Positions 17,417 to 27,201 are shown, numbered from the stretch's first letter. The stretch: 64,000 nucleotides of DNA from Methylophilaceae bacterium (GCA_006844635.1 SPJO01000124.1:1-64000), one strand, 5' to 3'. A program made the numbers and translations. Notes: generated by a model from the letters alone, not told the origin.

Positions 17417-18619
17417 TTAGGCATTAGGTACAGTAACAATGCAATTGCGCCCAGCTTCTTTTGCTTCGTACAATGCTTTATCTGCACGTGCAATGGTTCT
17501 ATCTGCAGAGTCATGAATTTCATGCTGTGCAATCCCAAATGAAGCCGTTACTTTCAGTGATTCATTGTCGACAACATGTTCATGTTTTTCTAGTGCAAGG
17601 CGAAGCCGCTCAACAAGGATCTGCGCCGCTTCTAAATCGGTCATAGGTAAGAATAGTAAAAACTCTTCTCCACCATACCGGGCAACAATATCGCCTTGTC
17701 TCACCCCGTTGGATAAAAGCTGCGAAACCGCTTTCAGCACTTCATCTCCCGCCACATGGCCGTAGTTATCATTAACATCTTTAAAATGATCAATATCCAG
17801 CAATACAAAGCAACAGTCCAACTGGTAGCGACGCACTTCAGGCAGCTTCTCTTCGATTCTTTCAAGGATATAGCGACGATTAAATAGCCCTGTTAATACA
17901 TCATTAGCCGCCAACATTTTCAACTGTTCCTGTGTGTCTTGTAGTTCTAAGTTCCTTTTAATAAAACTTTCATTCGTTTTTGCCAGTTTATCGTTTAATG
18001 TTCTTAATTCTTCAACATAGCCGACATTCAACAAACGGTACTCTACCTGGCTGCGTACATGCTGACTCATGAGCCAACCAAACATCAACGTGACAGTGAT
18101 GAGGCCAAATAAACCAAAAAACCACCAAGCAAATGTCTCAAAATTGGCAAACAAATACCATGCGCTTACACAGGTCACACTAACAATAAAGGCCACCAAG
18201 CCCTTAAAAGAAGGTGCCTTCGAGGCCGCTGAAAGTGCAATAACAACCGCCACTACTGATGCTACACGATAAGAACCTGCTTCAGCATCAAAAGGCGCCG
18301 CTAGGATGAAAAAAGCAGACCCCCAAGCTAAACCACTCAGGATATGTAAGAAGTGTTGCCTGCGTCTAAAAAACTTGATTTGATAACTTGGCAAATCATG
18401 ATTGAATTGAAATGAAGTGTAAATAATGTAGATATTAATAAAAAAGATACACAATATCCAAGCAATGATATTTTCTCTCGCTGCAACAAGATAAAAACTA
18501 GCAGCAAGATATAAAGCCAATATCAGTGAGCAATAAACAGCAATGCGTGACTGCTGTAAATAGATTTCGAGTAAGCCAAAGTCAATGGCATCCTGCATAT
18601 TAAGCTTATTGATATTCAC
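17417..18619 (-). CDS. Membrane diguanylate cyclase (GGDEF) embedded in the tsaE-amiC-mutL run
   Basis: Synthesises cyclic di-GMP, 400 residues. The N-terminal half has about six hydrophobic helices (for example IAVYCSLILALYLAASFYLV) and resembles a membrane sensor module of the MASE kind, though I cannot name the subtype. A short coiled coil leads to a GGDEF domain starting at LAANDVLTGLFNRRYI, with an intact RYGGEEF active site and an RQGD inhibitory-site motif five residues before it. The GTG start at 18619 lies 3 bases after the amiC stop, suggesting translational coupling; an ATG at 18598 is an alternative. Its presence between amiC and mutL departs from the usual order. Confidence 0.88.
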   Translation of the reverse strand: MNINKLNMQDAIDFGLLEIYLQQSRIAVYCSLILALYLAASFYLVAARENIIAWILCIFFINIYIIYTSFQFNHDLPSYQIKFFRRRQHFLHILSGLAWGSAFFILAAPFDAEAGSYRVASVVAVVIALSAASKAPSFKGLVAFIVSVTCVSAWYLFANFETFAWWFFGLFGLITVTLMFGWLMSQHVRSQVEYRLLNVGYVEELRTLNDKLAKTNESFIKRNLELQDTQEQLKMLAANDVLTGLFNRRYILERIEEKLPEVRRYQLDCCFVLLDIDHFKDVNDNYGHVAGDEVLKAVSQLLSNGVRQGDIVARYGGEEFLLFLPMTDLEAAQILVERLRLALEKHEHVVDNESLKVTASFGIAQHEIHDSADRTIARADKALYEAKEAGRNCIVTVPNA

Positions 18620-18622
18620 GCC

Positions 18623-19873
18623 CTAACGCCCGCCCGTATCTACTCGTGCTAACGCAGGGTTTGCCGCAAAATATTTCTTAACGCCAAGTAAAATAGACTT
18701 AGCCAATTTTGTTTGGTGGCGACTATTGTTTAGTTTTTTCTCTTCCTGTGGATTACTAATAAATGCTGTTTCTACCAGAATAGACGGAATATCTGATCGC
18801 AACACAGCAAACCCCGCTTGCTCCACATGTTTTTTATGCAATCTATTTACTTTACCAACATGACCTAGTACTGCTTTACCCAACTTCAAACTATCATTAA
18901 TGGTCGCAGCTAGTGTTAAATCGATTAGTGTTTTCGTGAGTAGTGGGTCTTTATTTTTCAAGCTAACACCACCAATAAGATCAGACTGGTTTTCTTTTTT
19001 CGCCAAATAACGTGCCGTCCTACTAGAAGCGCGACCTTCAGACAACACGAATACTGATGAGCCACGTGCTGATGATTTGGTGAATGAATCAGCATGAATC
19101 GAAATAAATAAATCAGCCTTCATCTTACGTGCTTTGATGACCCGTCGTCCTAAAGGCACAAAATAATCTCCATTACGGATCAACACACCGCGCATATTAG
19201 GTTCTGCATCAATCTGTTTTTTTAATTTTTTAGCAATTGCCAAAGTAATATGTTTTTCACGACTGACCTTACCTATCGCCCCTGGATCTTCACCACCATG
19301 CCCCGCATCAATTGCAACTGTGATGACACGCTTTTTCTTTGGCTTGGTCTTTTTAACTACTTGTTCCGGTTTATCTTTAGTGGCTGGCGGTATAACAGCT
19401 GGTTTAGCTTGTTTACCTTCACCATATTCAAGGTCCTTAAGCATTGCCATTAATGGGTCTTTTAGTGGAATAATGTCTAGTACTAATCGGTGCTTATACT
19501 CCCCCGCTGGCTTTAAGGTGAACACGTTGAAATTCACAGTTTGTTTTAAATCAACAACAACACGCACAACATTCGCTTGATAAGCAGCGATACGTACTTT
19601 CTCAATATAAGGGTCTTCCGCCGCCACCTTCGCAGAAAGCGCATTCAATACGCTATTCAACCTAATATCCTCAATATCTAAAACGATACGCTCGGGATTC
19701 TTCAGCGTGAAGGTTTGGTATTTCAATGGTTGCCCAGACTCAAAAGTCACTCTTGTATAGTCCTCAGCAGGCCAAACACGCGTTGCGGTGACTTCAGCAG
19801 TGGATTGCGTTGCAGCACTCGCACTTAGGGCGATTAACAATAATACAAATTTTAGAAAAAATGACTTAACCAT
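18623..19873 (-). CDS. amiC: N-acetylmuramoyl-L-alanine amidase AmiC
   Basis: Periplasmic amidase that cleaves the peptide stem from peptidoglycan during daughter-cell separation, 416 residues. A signal peptide (FVLLLIALSASAATQS) is followed by an AMIN domain (about residues 28-125), a basic linker, and an Amidase_3 zinc domain with VAIDAGHGGEDPGAIG, the glutamate in a VSREKHITLAIAKKL segment, SIHADS and SILVETAFISNPQEE. The AMIN domain usually targets the septum, and activation normally needs an EnvC/NlpD-type factor, not seen in the window. It lies 14 bases downstream of tsaE and 3 bases before the cyclase. Confidence 0.93.
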   Translation of the reverse strand: MVKSFFLKFVLLLIALSASAATQSTAEVTATRVWPAEDYTRVTFESGQPLKYQTFTLKNPERIVLDIEDIRLNSVLNALSAKVAAEDPYIEKVRIAAYQANVVRVVVDLKQTVNFNVFTLKPAGEYKHRLVLDIIPLKDPLMAMLKDLEYGEGKQAKPAVIPPATKDKPEQVVKKTKPKKKRVITVAIDAGHGGEDPGAIGKVSREKHITLAIAKKLKKQIDAEPNMRGVLIRNGDYFVPLGRRVIKARKMKADLFISIHADSFTKSSARGSSVFVLSEGRASSRTARYLAKKENQSDLIGGVSLKNKDPLLTKTLIDLTLAATINDSLKLGKAVLGHVGKVNRLHKKHVEQAGFAVLRSDIPSILVETAFISNPQEEKKLNNSRHQTKLAKSILLGVKKYFAANPALARVDTGGR

Positions 19874-19887
19874 ACATCCTTACACAA

Positions 19888-20328
19888 TTAATAACGCAGC
19901 ACTGTTAATGTGCGCCCATCTGCTTGTTCACTATTATTCAATAAACTTAATTTAACATCAAAACTCGGTGTTGGCAGAATACGTTCAGCTTTTTCTGGCC
20001 ACTCAACAAGACAAACGCTGTCTTCATTAAAATACTCATTAAAACCCGCCGCATACCATTCATCCTCATCTATAAATCTATATAAATCAAAATGATAAAG
20101 ATTAAATCTCGAAACCACATAAGGTTCTACTAATGTATACGTTGGGCTTTTCACCTTACCTGCATGACCTAAGCCTTGCAACACACCACGCACAAACGTT
20201 GTTTTGCCAGCACCCAAGTCTCCGTGCATATAGACCACAGCGCCTGCATTTAGTTGTTTAGAAAATTCACGCCCAGCTTGTAAGGTTGCCGCTTCATCAG
20301 CTAATTCAAGTGTAAAATGCTTATCCAT
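19888..20328 (-). CDS. tsaE: tRNA threonylcarbamoyladenosine biosynthesis ATPase TsaE
   Basis: P-loop ATPase of the TsaB-TsaD-TsaE complex that makes t6A37 in ANN-decoding tRNAs, 146 residues. Walker A is GDLGAGKTTFVRG, followed by KSPTYTLVEPY and the HFDLYRFIDEDEWYAAGF region; the C-terminal part includes VCLVEWPEKA. An in-frame extension upstream to 20442 would run antisense through queG and is rejected; ATG 20328 gives the family length (E. coli protein about 153). This ATG overlaps the queG start codon on the other strand in a CATG, so its promoter must lie within queG. It heads the run to amiC, a cyclase and mutL. Confidence 0.93.
   Translation of the reverse strand: MDKHFTLELADEAATLQAGREFSKQLNAGAVVYMHGDLGAGKTTFVRGVLQGLGHAGKVKSPTYTLVEPYVVSRFNLYHFDLYRFIDEDEWYAAGFNEYFNEDSVCLVEWPEKAERILPTPSFDVKLSLLNNSEQADGRTLTVLRY
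20313..20318 (+). promoter_or_regulatory. Candidate -10 box (TAAAAT) for queG inside tsaE
   Basis: TAAAAT ends 8 bases before the queG ATG at 20327 and lies within the tsaE coding sequence. There is no Shine-Dalgarno for queG, so a leaderless mRNA is possible. No -35 box stands out. Confidence 0.3.
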
Positions 20329-21403
20329 GACAGACAATACCCAAAATAGTAACGTTTTTACGGCACTTGCGGCCGACATTAAACGTTGGGGAAACGAGCT
20401 GGGTTTTGCTGACATTGGCATCACCGACGTCGATTTGTCCAAAGCGGAAGCAGCACATCAAGAATGGGTGAAAAAAGGCTTTCATGGTGAGATGGATTAT
20501 ATGGCAAAACACGGCACTAAGCGAACACGTCCTACCGAATTGGTGCCAAATACAATCCGCGTGATATCAGCCCGTTTAGATTACCTACCGCCTAAGGCAA
20601 AAGATAGCTGGCAAGTAATTGATGAAAGCAAACAAGCCTTTATTTCTCGCTATGCGCTTGGCCGCGACTATCATAAGGTCGTCCGTAAAAAGTTACAAAA
20701 ACTATGCACACAAATACAAGAAGCCGTGCACGATGTTGAGTATCGTGTATTCACCGATAGCGCACCAGTTCTAGAAGTAGCGCTGGCTGAGAAGTCAGGC
20801 CTAGGCTGGCGTGGGAAACACACGCTACTCATCAACAAAGATCATGGCTCTTGGTTTTTTTTGGGTGAAATTTACACAAACCTACCTTTACCCGTTGATA
20901 CGCCAGCTAGTAATCATTGCGGCAGTTGCACTGCCTGTATCGACGTTTGCCCAACAGCAGCCATTACCGCACCCTATGAAGTCGATGCTAGGCGTTGCAT
21001 TTCTTATCTCACGATTGAACTAAAACATAGCATTCCAGTGGCATTTCGGCCTTTGATTGGTAACCGTGTTTATGGTTGTGATGATTGCCAGTTAACCTGC
21101 CCTTGGAATAAGTTTGCCGAAACTAGCCAAGAAGCAGATTTTCATGTTCGTCACGGACTTGATGATATTAGCTTGGTTGACTGTATGAGTTGGTCGGAGG
21201 AAACGTTCAAACAAAAAATGGCTGGTAGTGCTATTTATCGTATCGGCTATGAGCAATGGCTACGCAATATCGCAGTAGGTCTCGGCAACGCACCGAGCAA
21301 GCCCGACGTGATTCAAGCGCTAAAAAAACGCAGAAACCAAGCCAGCACACTGGTCAAAGAACATATCGACTGGGCACTAGCACAACATCAAGCGTCTGCT
21401 TAA
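20327..21403 (+). CDS. queG: Epoxyqueuosine reductase QueG
   Basis: Cobalamin- and iron-sulfur-dependent enzyme that reduces epoxyqueuosine to queuosine in tRNA, 358 residues. N-terminal domain: WGNELGFADIGITDVDL; active-site Asp in VFTDSAPVLEVALAEKSGLG; then two [4Fe-4S] cysteine clusters, CGSCTACIDVCPTAAI and CDDCQLTCPWNKF. Length fits the family (about 350-380). The ATG overlaps the tsaE ATG on the opposite strand. The other queuosine gene here, queD, is about 19 kb away. It converges on a cyclase gene with 8 bases between stops and no clear terminator. Confidence 0.95.
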   Translation: MTDNTQNSNVFTALAADIKRWGNELGFADIGITDVDLSKAEAAHQEWVKKGFHGEMDYMAKHGTKRTRPTELVPNTIRVISARLDYLPPKAKDSWQVIDESKQAFISRYALGRDYHKVVRKKLQKLCTQIQEAVHDVEYRVFTDSAPVLEVALAEKSGLGWRGKHTLLINKDHGSWFFLGEIYTNLPLPVDTPASNHCGSCTACIDVCPTAAITAPYEVDARRCISYLTIELKHSIPVAFRPLIGNRVYGCDDCQLTCPWNKFAETSQEADFHVRHGLDDISLVDCMSWSEETFKQKMAGSAIYRIGYEQWLRNIAVGLGNAPSKPDVIQALKKRRNQASTLVKEHIDWALAQHQASA

Positions 21404-21411
21404 ATGAGTAG

Positions 21412-23124
21412 CTATGCCGCTTTCGCTTTTTGGACAAGCTGATTTCCAGCTACCCTAAACTGATTTCTACCACCCTCTTTCGCTATGTAAAGTGCCTCAT
21501 CAGCTGCTTTAATGAGCTCTGATTGCGTTTTGCCATGTTGAGGGTACATCGCAATACCCATCGAGATGGTAATTTGCCCCAAAGACTGGCTATGTAGTTG
21601 CAATTCTAAATCACGTGTCGCTTCTAACAGCACCTGCGCTCGTTTCGCCGCTGATTGTTGATCAATTTCGTTCAGCACTAAAGTAAACTCTTCACCACCA
21701 TACCGACAACTAATATCTTCACCGCGCACCATACTCGCGAGTAAATGACCAAACTTTTTAATCACATAATCTCCAGCGTCATGCCCGTAGGTATCATTGA
21801 ACACTTTAAAATGGTCAATATCAATCATCATAACGGCCATCTCACTCTTCTTACGTTCTGCACGAGTCAACTCTCGTGAGAAAGAGTCGTCCAGATAGCG
21901 TCTGTTATATAGCGTCGTTAATGGGTCACGAATCGCTTGCTGTTCTAATTTCACTCTTAAATTCAGATTAGAAATTGTGAGGCAAAGTTGCTCAGTAATC
22001 GTATAAATCTTATTTTGGAAAGAACTGCTATTAAAGGTTTCTTCGTTGGCCCCAATATGTAACGCGCCAAGCGAAACACCTTGTGATTGCAATAATACAC
22101 ACTGAACGGCATCTCCATCTTCAATATCTAAATGGTTGCAGCTAATCTCCATGCCATGGTTTTTAGACAGGTGCACCCCACCTCGCCGGAAACCCCAACA
22201 ATCTCTTGGCTGGAAACGTTCATCCCCTGGCCATGTAGCTCCCCAAGTAGCAATCACCTCAATCGTATCTAAGGAAGGGGGAGAAACTGCCAGCGCACCA
22301 AAGGTATGCTCGCCAAATAAATGGCCACACATACTTGAAATAATACCGACTAATTCATCGCGGGATTCACATGTCGTCAACGCTTGACTAAACTTCTGAA
22401 TCAATTCACTATTTTCAGACTGTTTATTCAAGCAATCTAATGTTTTCTGTTGCTCACCAAGCAATTGACGCTCTCGTTTAATATGCTGATAAACGTAGTA
22501 GTTAACACCTAAAAAAACGACGAACACTACAAAGATGATCCGCATGAGTTCATCATGCAATATAGCCAAATCTTTATCAAAAATAGATGTTGGTGTGGCA
22601 ATCCGGATATAGCCAGAAAAGTTATCTCCCTCGTAACGTTTTGCAACATACATTAATTCTTTATCAATTGTGCTGCTGTGCCGAATAGACTGCCCTGCTT
22701 TGAACAAAGTCGCACTAAGGACTTCAGGCCGATCAGCATGCGTCTCCATGGTATGCACCTCGCTCACACCCAACCATGAATCCGCTAGGACTTTTCCAGC
22801 GTCACTTATCACCGTAATTCGGAAATCCTGATTCCCGCCAATACCACTGATAAATTGATTGACACTGACTGGCGTAGGTTTAATCGCTAGTTTTTCTAGT
22901 GTATGTGCAATGGTGTCCGCCTGAGCGCTTAAGTCTTTAATCTCAAGCTCGTGCATCCACCCTTCTGTTTGCTGCTCTAAGTAACTGGTAAATGAAAGAA
23001 GCACCGCAACAGAGCATAGGAAAACAGCCGTTAGAATGCTAATTTGCTTATACTTATTAAGTAGGCTCCAAATACTGTTAAGCTTCAACAGTTTCAAGCT
23101 ATTTTTTTTATTTTGTAATGTCAT
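21412..23124 (-). CDS. Membrane-sensing diguanylate cyclase (GGDEF, GAF-like region)
   Basis: Cyclic-di-GMP synthase, 570 residues. A membrane helix (ISILTAVFLCSVAVLLSF) near residues 30-50, a periplasmic sensor segment of about 140 residues, a second helix (IIFVVFVVFLGVNYYVY), then a GAF-like region (about 240-385) with a CTTCESRDELVGIISSMCGHLFG-type start written here only in part, and a GGDEF domain with RYGGEEF and an RGED inhibitory-site motif. I use the ATG at 23124; a TTG nine bases upstream is in frame. AGAG lies about 9 bases before the ATG. The signal sensed is unknown. It diverges from pgi. Confidence 0.87.
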   Translation of the reverse strand: MTLQNKKNSLKLLKLNSIWSLLNKYKQISILTAVFLCSVAVLLSFTSYLEQQTEGWMHELEIKDLSAQADTIAHTLEKLAIKPTPVSVNQFISGIGGNQDFRITVISDAGKVLADSWLGVSEVHTMETHADRPEVLSATLFKAGQSIRHSSTIDKELMYVAKRYEGDNFSGYIRIATPTSIFDKDLAILHDELMRIIFVVFVVFLGVNYYVYQHIKRERQLLGEQQKTLDCLNKQSENSELIQKFSQALTTCESRDELVGIISSMCGHLFGEHTFGALAVSPPSLDTIEVIATWGATWPGDERFQPRDCWGFRRGGVHLSKNHGMEISCNHLDIEDGDAVQCVLLQSQGVSLGALHIGANEETFNSSSFQNKIYTITEQLCLTISNLNLRVKLEQQAIRDPLTTLYNRRYLDDSFSRELTRAERKKSEMAVMMIDIDHFKVFNDTYGHDAGDYVIKKFGHLLASMVRGEDISCRYGGEEFTLVLNEIDQQSAAKRAQVLLEATRDLELQLHSQSLGQITISMGIAMYPQHGKTQSELIKAADEALYIAKEGGRNQFRVAGNQLVQKAKAA

Positions 23125-23450
23125 CGATTGCAACTCTATTCAGTGGTTAGTAACTTGATTACGGCAAAAAAAGTAGTAACTTGAATATTGAAAGTTGCTT
23201 ACAACTCACCGTAAAAAAATAGCAAAAAAAGGAAAGCAGCCATTCACGCAAGGCTTAGGTTTGTCTCAAGTCAAGAAAATGACATATATGGTCATAATCA
23301 ACCGCTTAAATAAAGGAATTGGTTATAGTTTTGCTATAATAAGTGTCGAAATAAGGTTTTTATGAGTTTTGTACTCTTTTGTAACAGCAATAACTTAATT
23401 CATAATTAAAATAAATTATTTACATTCATTAGAAAAAAATAGATCAATAA
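23125..23450. promoter_or_regulatory. 326-bp divergent intergenic region with extended -10 promoter for pgi
   Basis: TGCTATAAT at 23332-23340 is an extended -10 element on the plus strand, giving a pgi leader of about 100 bases. No -35 is needed for that promoter type and none is seen. GTAACTTGA occurs twice near 23150-23180. The rest is AT-rich without an ORF I would support. Confidence 0.45.
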
Positions 23451-25106
23451 ATGGCAAGATTAACCCAACACCCTAGCTGGAAAGCATTATCAGAACACCA
23501 AGCCGCAATACTCCCGCAACAAATGCGAGATTTATTTGCAGCAGACCCAGAAAGATTTAATAAATTCAGCATCACGCTCGATGATTTATTACTGGACTAT
23601 TCAAAACACCGCATCACTGAAGAAACCCTAACTTTACTGTTACAAATCGCGCGTGAAGCAAAAGTTGAAGATTGGCGAGAACGCATGTTCTCAGGTGAAA
23701 AAATCAACATCACCGAAGACCGCGCAGTATTACATACCGCCTTACGTAACCGCAGCAACACACCCGTCTTGGTAGATGGAATTGATGTCATGCCAGAGGT
23801 AAATGCGGTACTTGCACAAATGCGCACATTCTCAGAGAAGGTGCGGAGTGGCGAATGGAAAGGCTTTACTGGCAAACGTATCACCGATATTGTCAATATC
23901 GGTATTGGTGGCTCGGACTTAGGGCCTGTCATGGTTTGCGATGCATTGAAGCCCTATGCTAGTCCAGACTTGAATGTACACTTTGTCTCCAACATTGATG
24001 GCGCGCACTTAAACCGCGCATTAGAGCAATGCGATGCTGAAACAACGCTATTCATCGTTGCCTCTAAAACATTCACGACACAAGAAACCATGACCAATGC
24101 ACACTCTGCAAGAACTTGGTTTCTAAACGCTGCAAAAGATGAACAACACGTTGCCAAGCACTTTGTCGCTTTGTCGACCAATGCCAAAGCCGTATCAGCC
24201 TTTGGCATTCACGAAGATCAAATGTTTGCTTTCTGGGACTGGGTCGGTGGCCGTTACTCATTATGGTCAGCGATTGGCTTGTCTATCGCACTATATGTTG
24301 GTATGGATAATTTTGAAGCACTATTGGCCGGTGGCCATGAAATGGACAACCACTTCAGAACCGCGCCATTAGAAGAAAACATGCCTATTCTATTAGCATT
24401 GATTGGCATTTGGTATAACAACTTCTTCCATGCGGATACGCATGCAATCCTACCGTACGATCAAAGTCTATCGCGCTTTGCTGCCTACCTGCAGCAAGCA
24501 GACATGGAGAGTAACGGTAAATTTGTTTGTCGTGATGGCACACGCGTACACTACAAAACAGGCCCAGTCATCTGGGGTGAAGCAGGCACTAATGGGCAAC
24601 ATGCGTTTTACCAATTGATTCACCAAGGTACGCCAATTGTCCCAGCAGACTTTTTAATGCCTGTACATAGTCACCACAAAGTGGGTACAAACGGACATGA
24701 GCACCATAAAATCTTATTGGCTAATTTCTTAGCGCAAACACAAGCTTTGATGCTAGGCAAGACGAAAGAAGAAGCGAGAGCTGAACTTGAACAACAAGGC
24801 TTATCAGGCGACGCATTAGAGAAGCTACTGCCACATAAAGTGTTCGAAGGTAACCGCCCGACAACCTCTATTATGTTTGATAAATTGACGCCAAATACAC
24901 TTGGCAAACTCATTGCCCTTTATGAGCATAAAATTTTCGTTCAAGGCATTATCTGGGACATTAATAGCTACGACCAATGGGGTGTGGAGTATGGTAAACA
25001 GATTGCAAGCCAAATTCTACCGCAGCTTATTAGCGATGAAGATGTCACCAATTATGATAGTTCAACCAACGGGCTGATTAACTACACCAAGCACAAAGGC
25101 TTGTAA
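23451..25106 (+). CDS. pgi: Glucose-6-phosphate isomerase
   Basis: Interconverts glucose 6-phosphate and fructose 6-phosphate, 551 residues, matching the long bacterial Pgi form. Signatures: [47 protein letters not shown], the active-site Glu/His region [19 protein letters not shown], and a C-terminal lysine in an [22 protein letters not shown] segment. In methylotrophs using the ribulose monophosphate pathway, Pgi links fructose phosphate to glucose-6-phosphate oxidation; the hexulose-phosphate genes are not in this window, so that link is inference. It has its own promoter candidate and a strong terminator. Confidence 0.97.
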   Translation: MARLTQHPSWKALSEHQAAILPQQMRDLFAADPERFNKFSITLDDLLLDYSKHRITEETLTLLLQIAREAKVEDWRERMFSGEKINITEDRAVLHTALRNRSNTPVLVDGIDVMPEVNAVLAQMRTFSEKVRSGEWKGFTGKRITDIVNIGIGGSDLGPVMVCDALKPYASPDLNVHFVSNIDGAHLNRALEQCDAETTLFIVASKTFTTQETMTNAHSARTWFLNAAKDEQHVAKHFVALSTNAKAVSAFGIHEDQMFAFWDWVGGRYSLWSAIGLSIALYVGMDNFEALLAGGHEMDNHFRTAPLEENMPILLALIGIWYNNFFHADTHAILPYDQSLSRFAAYLQQADMESNGKFVCRDGTRVHYKTGPVIWGEAGTNGQHAFYQLIHQGTPIVPADFLMPVHSHHKVGTNGHEHHKILLANFLAQTQALMLGKTKEEARAELEQQGLSGDALEKLLPHKVFEGNRPTTSIMFDKLTPNTLGKLIALYEHKIFVQGIIWDINSYDQWGVEYGKQIASQILPQLISDEDVTNYDSSTNGLINYTKHKGL

Positions 25107-25118
25107 AACAGACGCTCT

Positions 25119-25161
25119 TCATCAACAAAAAAGCTGGCAATGCCAGCTTTTTTGTTGATGA
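25119..25161. terminator. Bidirectional intrinsic terminator between pgi and sppA
   Basis: A perfect 20-bp inverted repeat: left arm 25119-25138, loop AAT, right arm 25142-25161. The core AAAAAAGCTGGC/GCCAGCTTTTTT provides a U-tract on both strands, serving the convergent pgi and sppA genes. Confidence 0.93.
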
Positions 25162-25175
25162 TCACATTGCTCCGG

Positions 25176-26135
25176 TTAACGCAATGTTGGCCCTTGAGAA
25201 GCCACATCTAAACCAACATGCTTAGCAATGCTCGCACCTAACTGTTTAGCAAAGCGATCCGCAAAGCTTTCTTGATAGGTGAAATCAACTATTTTCTCTT
25301 GTTTAACCACCTCTCTCGCCACATAACTAGCACTACCAAAAGCATCTGCTAAACCCAGCTTAATGCTTTTTTCACCACTCCAAAATAAACCGCTAAATGT
25401 ATCCTCGTTTTCTTTTAAACGGTCGCCACGTCCCTCACGCACCACCGTTTTAAATTGCTCATGAATTTCATTTAACATCGATTGCGCAAAAGCAGTGTGC
25501 TCTGGGTTAACTGGTGAAAATGGATCTAACATGGCTTTATTCTTACCTGCTGTTAACAAGCGGCGTTCTACGCCCAGCTTTTCCATTGTGCCTGTAAAAC
25601 CATAGCCATTCATCAAGACACCAATTGAGCCAACGATACTGGCTTGATCAACATAAATTTTATCGGCAGCAGCGGCAATATAATAGCCACCAGACGCGCA
25701 AATATCTTGCACCACCGCATACACAGGGATTTCAGGATGCAGTTTTTTATAGCGCTGCACTTCATTATTAATCATGCCCGCTTGCACAGGGCTCCCGCCA
25801 GGACTATTAATGCGTAAAATAACACCTTTGGTGCCTTTATCTTCATAGGCATCTTTTAAGCTACTGGCAACCGCATCAGCATTCACTTCCCCGCCTGCTT
25901 GAATCACGCCAGCAATATCGATTAAGGCTGTATGTTCAGTGGAAATAGCGGCGCCGTCTTTCACAAGCCAGCCGACAGCATAAGCCAATAGCGTAAATAA
26001 ATATAAAAACATCAGCAGCTTAAAAAAGATGCCCCAGCGCCTTGCGGTTTTTTGTTCTTTTAAACTAGACATCGCTAGCTTCTCAATCATATCTTTTTGC
26101 CAAGCGTTATCTTGTGCTCTTGTATCTTCTGCCAT
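25176..26135 (-). CDS. sppA: Signal peptide peptidase SppA (36 kDa type)
   Basis: Membrane-anchored S49 serine protease that degrades cleaved signal peptides, 319 residues, the single-domain short form. One N-terminal membrane helix (FFKLLMFLYLFTLLAYAVGW). Domain landmarks: VILRINSPGGSPVQAG, the nucleophile Ser in ICASGGYYIAAAADKIY, SIVGSIGVLM, and the general-base lysine in a LLTAGKNKAMLDPFSP segment. It follows the Rieske gene by 40 bases and is last in the rluC-HAD-Rieske-sppA run common in betaproteobacteria. Confidence 0.93.
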   Translation of the reverse strand: MAEDTRAQDNAWQKDMIEKLAMSSLKEQKTARRWGIFFKLLMFLYLFTLLAYAVGWLVKDGAAISTEHTALIDIAGVIQAGGEVNADAVASSLKDAYEDKGTKGVILRINSPGGSPVQAGMINNEVQRYKKLHPEIPVYAVVQDICASGGYYIAAAADKIYVDQASIVGSIGVLMNGYGFTGTMEKLGVERRLLTAGKNKAMLDPFSPVNPEHTAFAQSMLNEIHEQFKTVVREGRGDRLKENEDTFSGLFWSGEKSIKLGLADAFGSASYVAREVVKQEKIVDFTYQESFADRFAKQLGASIAKHVGLDVASQGPTLR

Positions 26136-26175
26136 GATGCTTCCTGTGATTACTCTCTTTAAATTATTATTTGAT

Positions 26176-26526
26176 TCAATCTTTTTCTAGGTGAATGATA
26201 ATCCGTTCACCCTCTTCTGTCACGGCCAAAGCTTGCAATTGTTTGCCCTTGCAAGGTCCATAGACACAATGACCTGTATTAGGTTCATAATGTGCGCCAT
26301 GCGTTGCGCAAATTAAAAAATCTCGGTCCACCGTAAAAAACTCACCCTCGTTCCAGTCTAACTCGACTGGCATATGGGCACATTGATTCACATAAGCATA
26401 CACTTGGTTTTGATAACGTATGGCAAAGCCAGTTGCGTGTTCACCTAGTTGCGGAATATCAAAGCGTAGCCCTGTTGATTTCTCTTGTAAGTCTGCACTA
26501 TTCAGCTGAATCGTTTTATTAGGCAT
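26176..26526 (-). CDS. Small Rieske [2Fe-2S] protein
   Basis: A 116-residue soluble Rieske ferredoxin-like protein. The cluster ligands are visible as CAHM (Cys-x-His) near residue 50 and CATH (Cys-x-x-His) about 20 residues later. There is no signal peptide or membrane helix, so a cytoplasmic electron-transfer role is likely; the partner is unknown. It overlaps the upstream HAD gene by 8 bases, suggesting translational coupling. The position between the HAD and sppA genes is conserved in betaproteobacteria. Confidence 0.85.
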   Translation of the reverse strand: MPNKTIQLNSADLQEKSTGLRFDIPQLGEHATGFAIRYQNQVYAYVNQCAHMPVELDWNEGEFFTVDRDFLICATHGAHYEPNTGHCVYGPCKGKQLQALAVTEEGERIIIHLEKD

Positions 26527-27175
26527 TGTTCAACAACCAATCACTTAATTCACTAAACTGCTTAAAAATACCTTTAGGATCCAAGGCTAGTAGTTTCTCA
26601 CTACTGTGCGCACCATACGTCACTGCCAATGCTTGCACGCCAGCATTTTTCGCCATTTGCATATCATAGGTGCTATCTCCAATCATCAATGTTCGTTCTG
26701 GCGTGACAACACAGTAATCCATCAATTCATCCAGCATCTGTGGATGTGGTTTAGAAAAGCACTCATCAACAGTACGTGTTGTCTGAAAGTAATTCGCAAT
26801 ACCAGAGCGCTCTAATGCCATATTAAGACCACGTCGTCCTTTACCCGTTGCAACAGCTTGTTTATGGCCTCGACGACTGAGCTCTGCAATCAATGCCGTG
26901 GCACCATCAAACAATGGAATGGTTTGCTCGCCAGCAAAATAGTTTTTCCGATACTGCAACGCTAATGCTTGTGCTTGCTCAGCAGAAATATCGCCGAACA
27001 ATACGTTAATTGATTGGCTTAAACCCAAACCAATCACATTTCTCGCTTCTGTTAATGCCAACTTAGGCAAACCAACCTGCTCTGCCGCACGAACAAGTGC
27101 GGCCGCTATCATGCCCGTGGAGTCAGCCAAGGTGCCATCCCAATCCCAGACAATCAAATCAAATTGTTTTTTCAT
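26519..27175 (-). CDS. HAD-family phosphatase (phosphoglycolate phosphatase-like)
   Basis: A 218-residue haloacid dehalogenase hydrolase. Motif I is VWDWDGTLADS (nucleophile and acid Asp), motif II lies near AVATGKGRRGL, and motif III/IV is FSKPHPQML with MIGDSTYDMQMAKNAG. It resembles Gph-type enzymes acting on small phosphomonoesters, but the substrate cannot be read from sequence. It begins 26 bases after rluC and overlaps the Rieske gene by 8 bases. Confidence 0.85.
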   Translation of the reverse strand: MKKQFDLIVWDWDGTLADSTGMIAAALVRAAEQVGLPKLALTEARNVIGLGLSQSINVLFGDISAEQAQALALQYRKNYFAGEQTIPLFDGATALIAELSRRGHKQAVATGKGRRGLNMALERSGIANYFQTTRTVDECFSKPHPQMLDELMDYCVVTPERTLMIGDSTYDMQMAKNAGVQALAVTYGAHSSEKLLALDPKGIFKQFSELSDWLLNNA

Positions 27176-27201
27176 TTATCTTTCATCACCTTTAAAACAA
27201 C

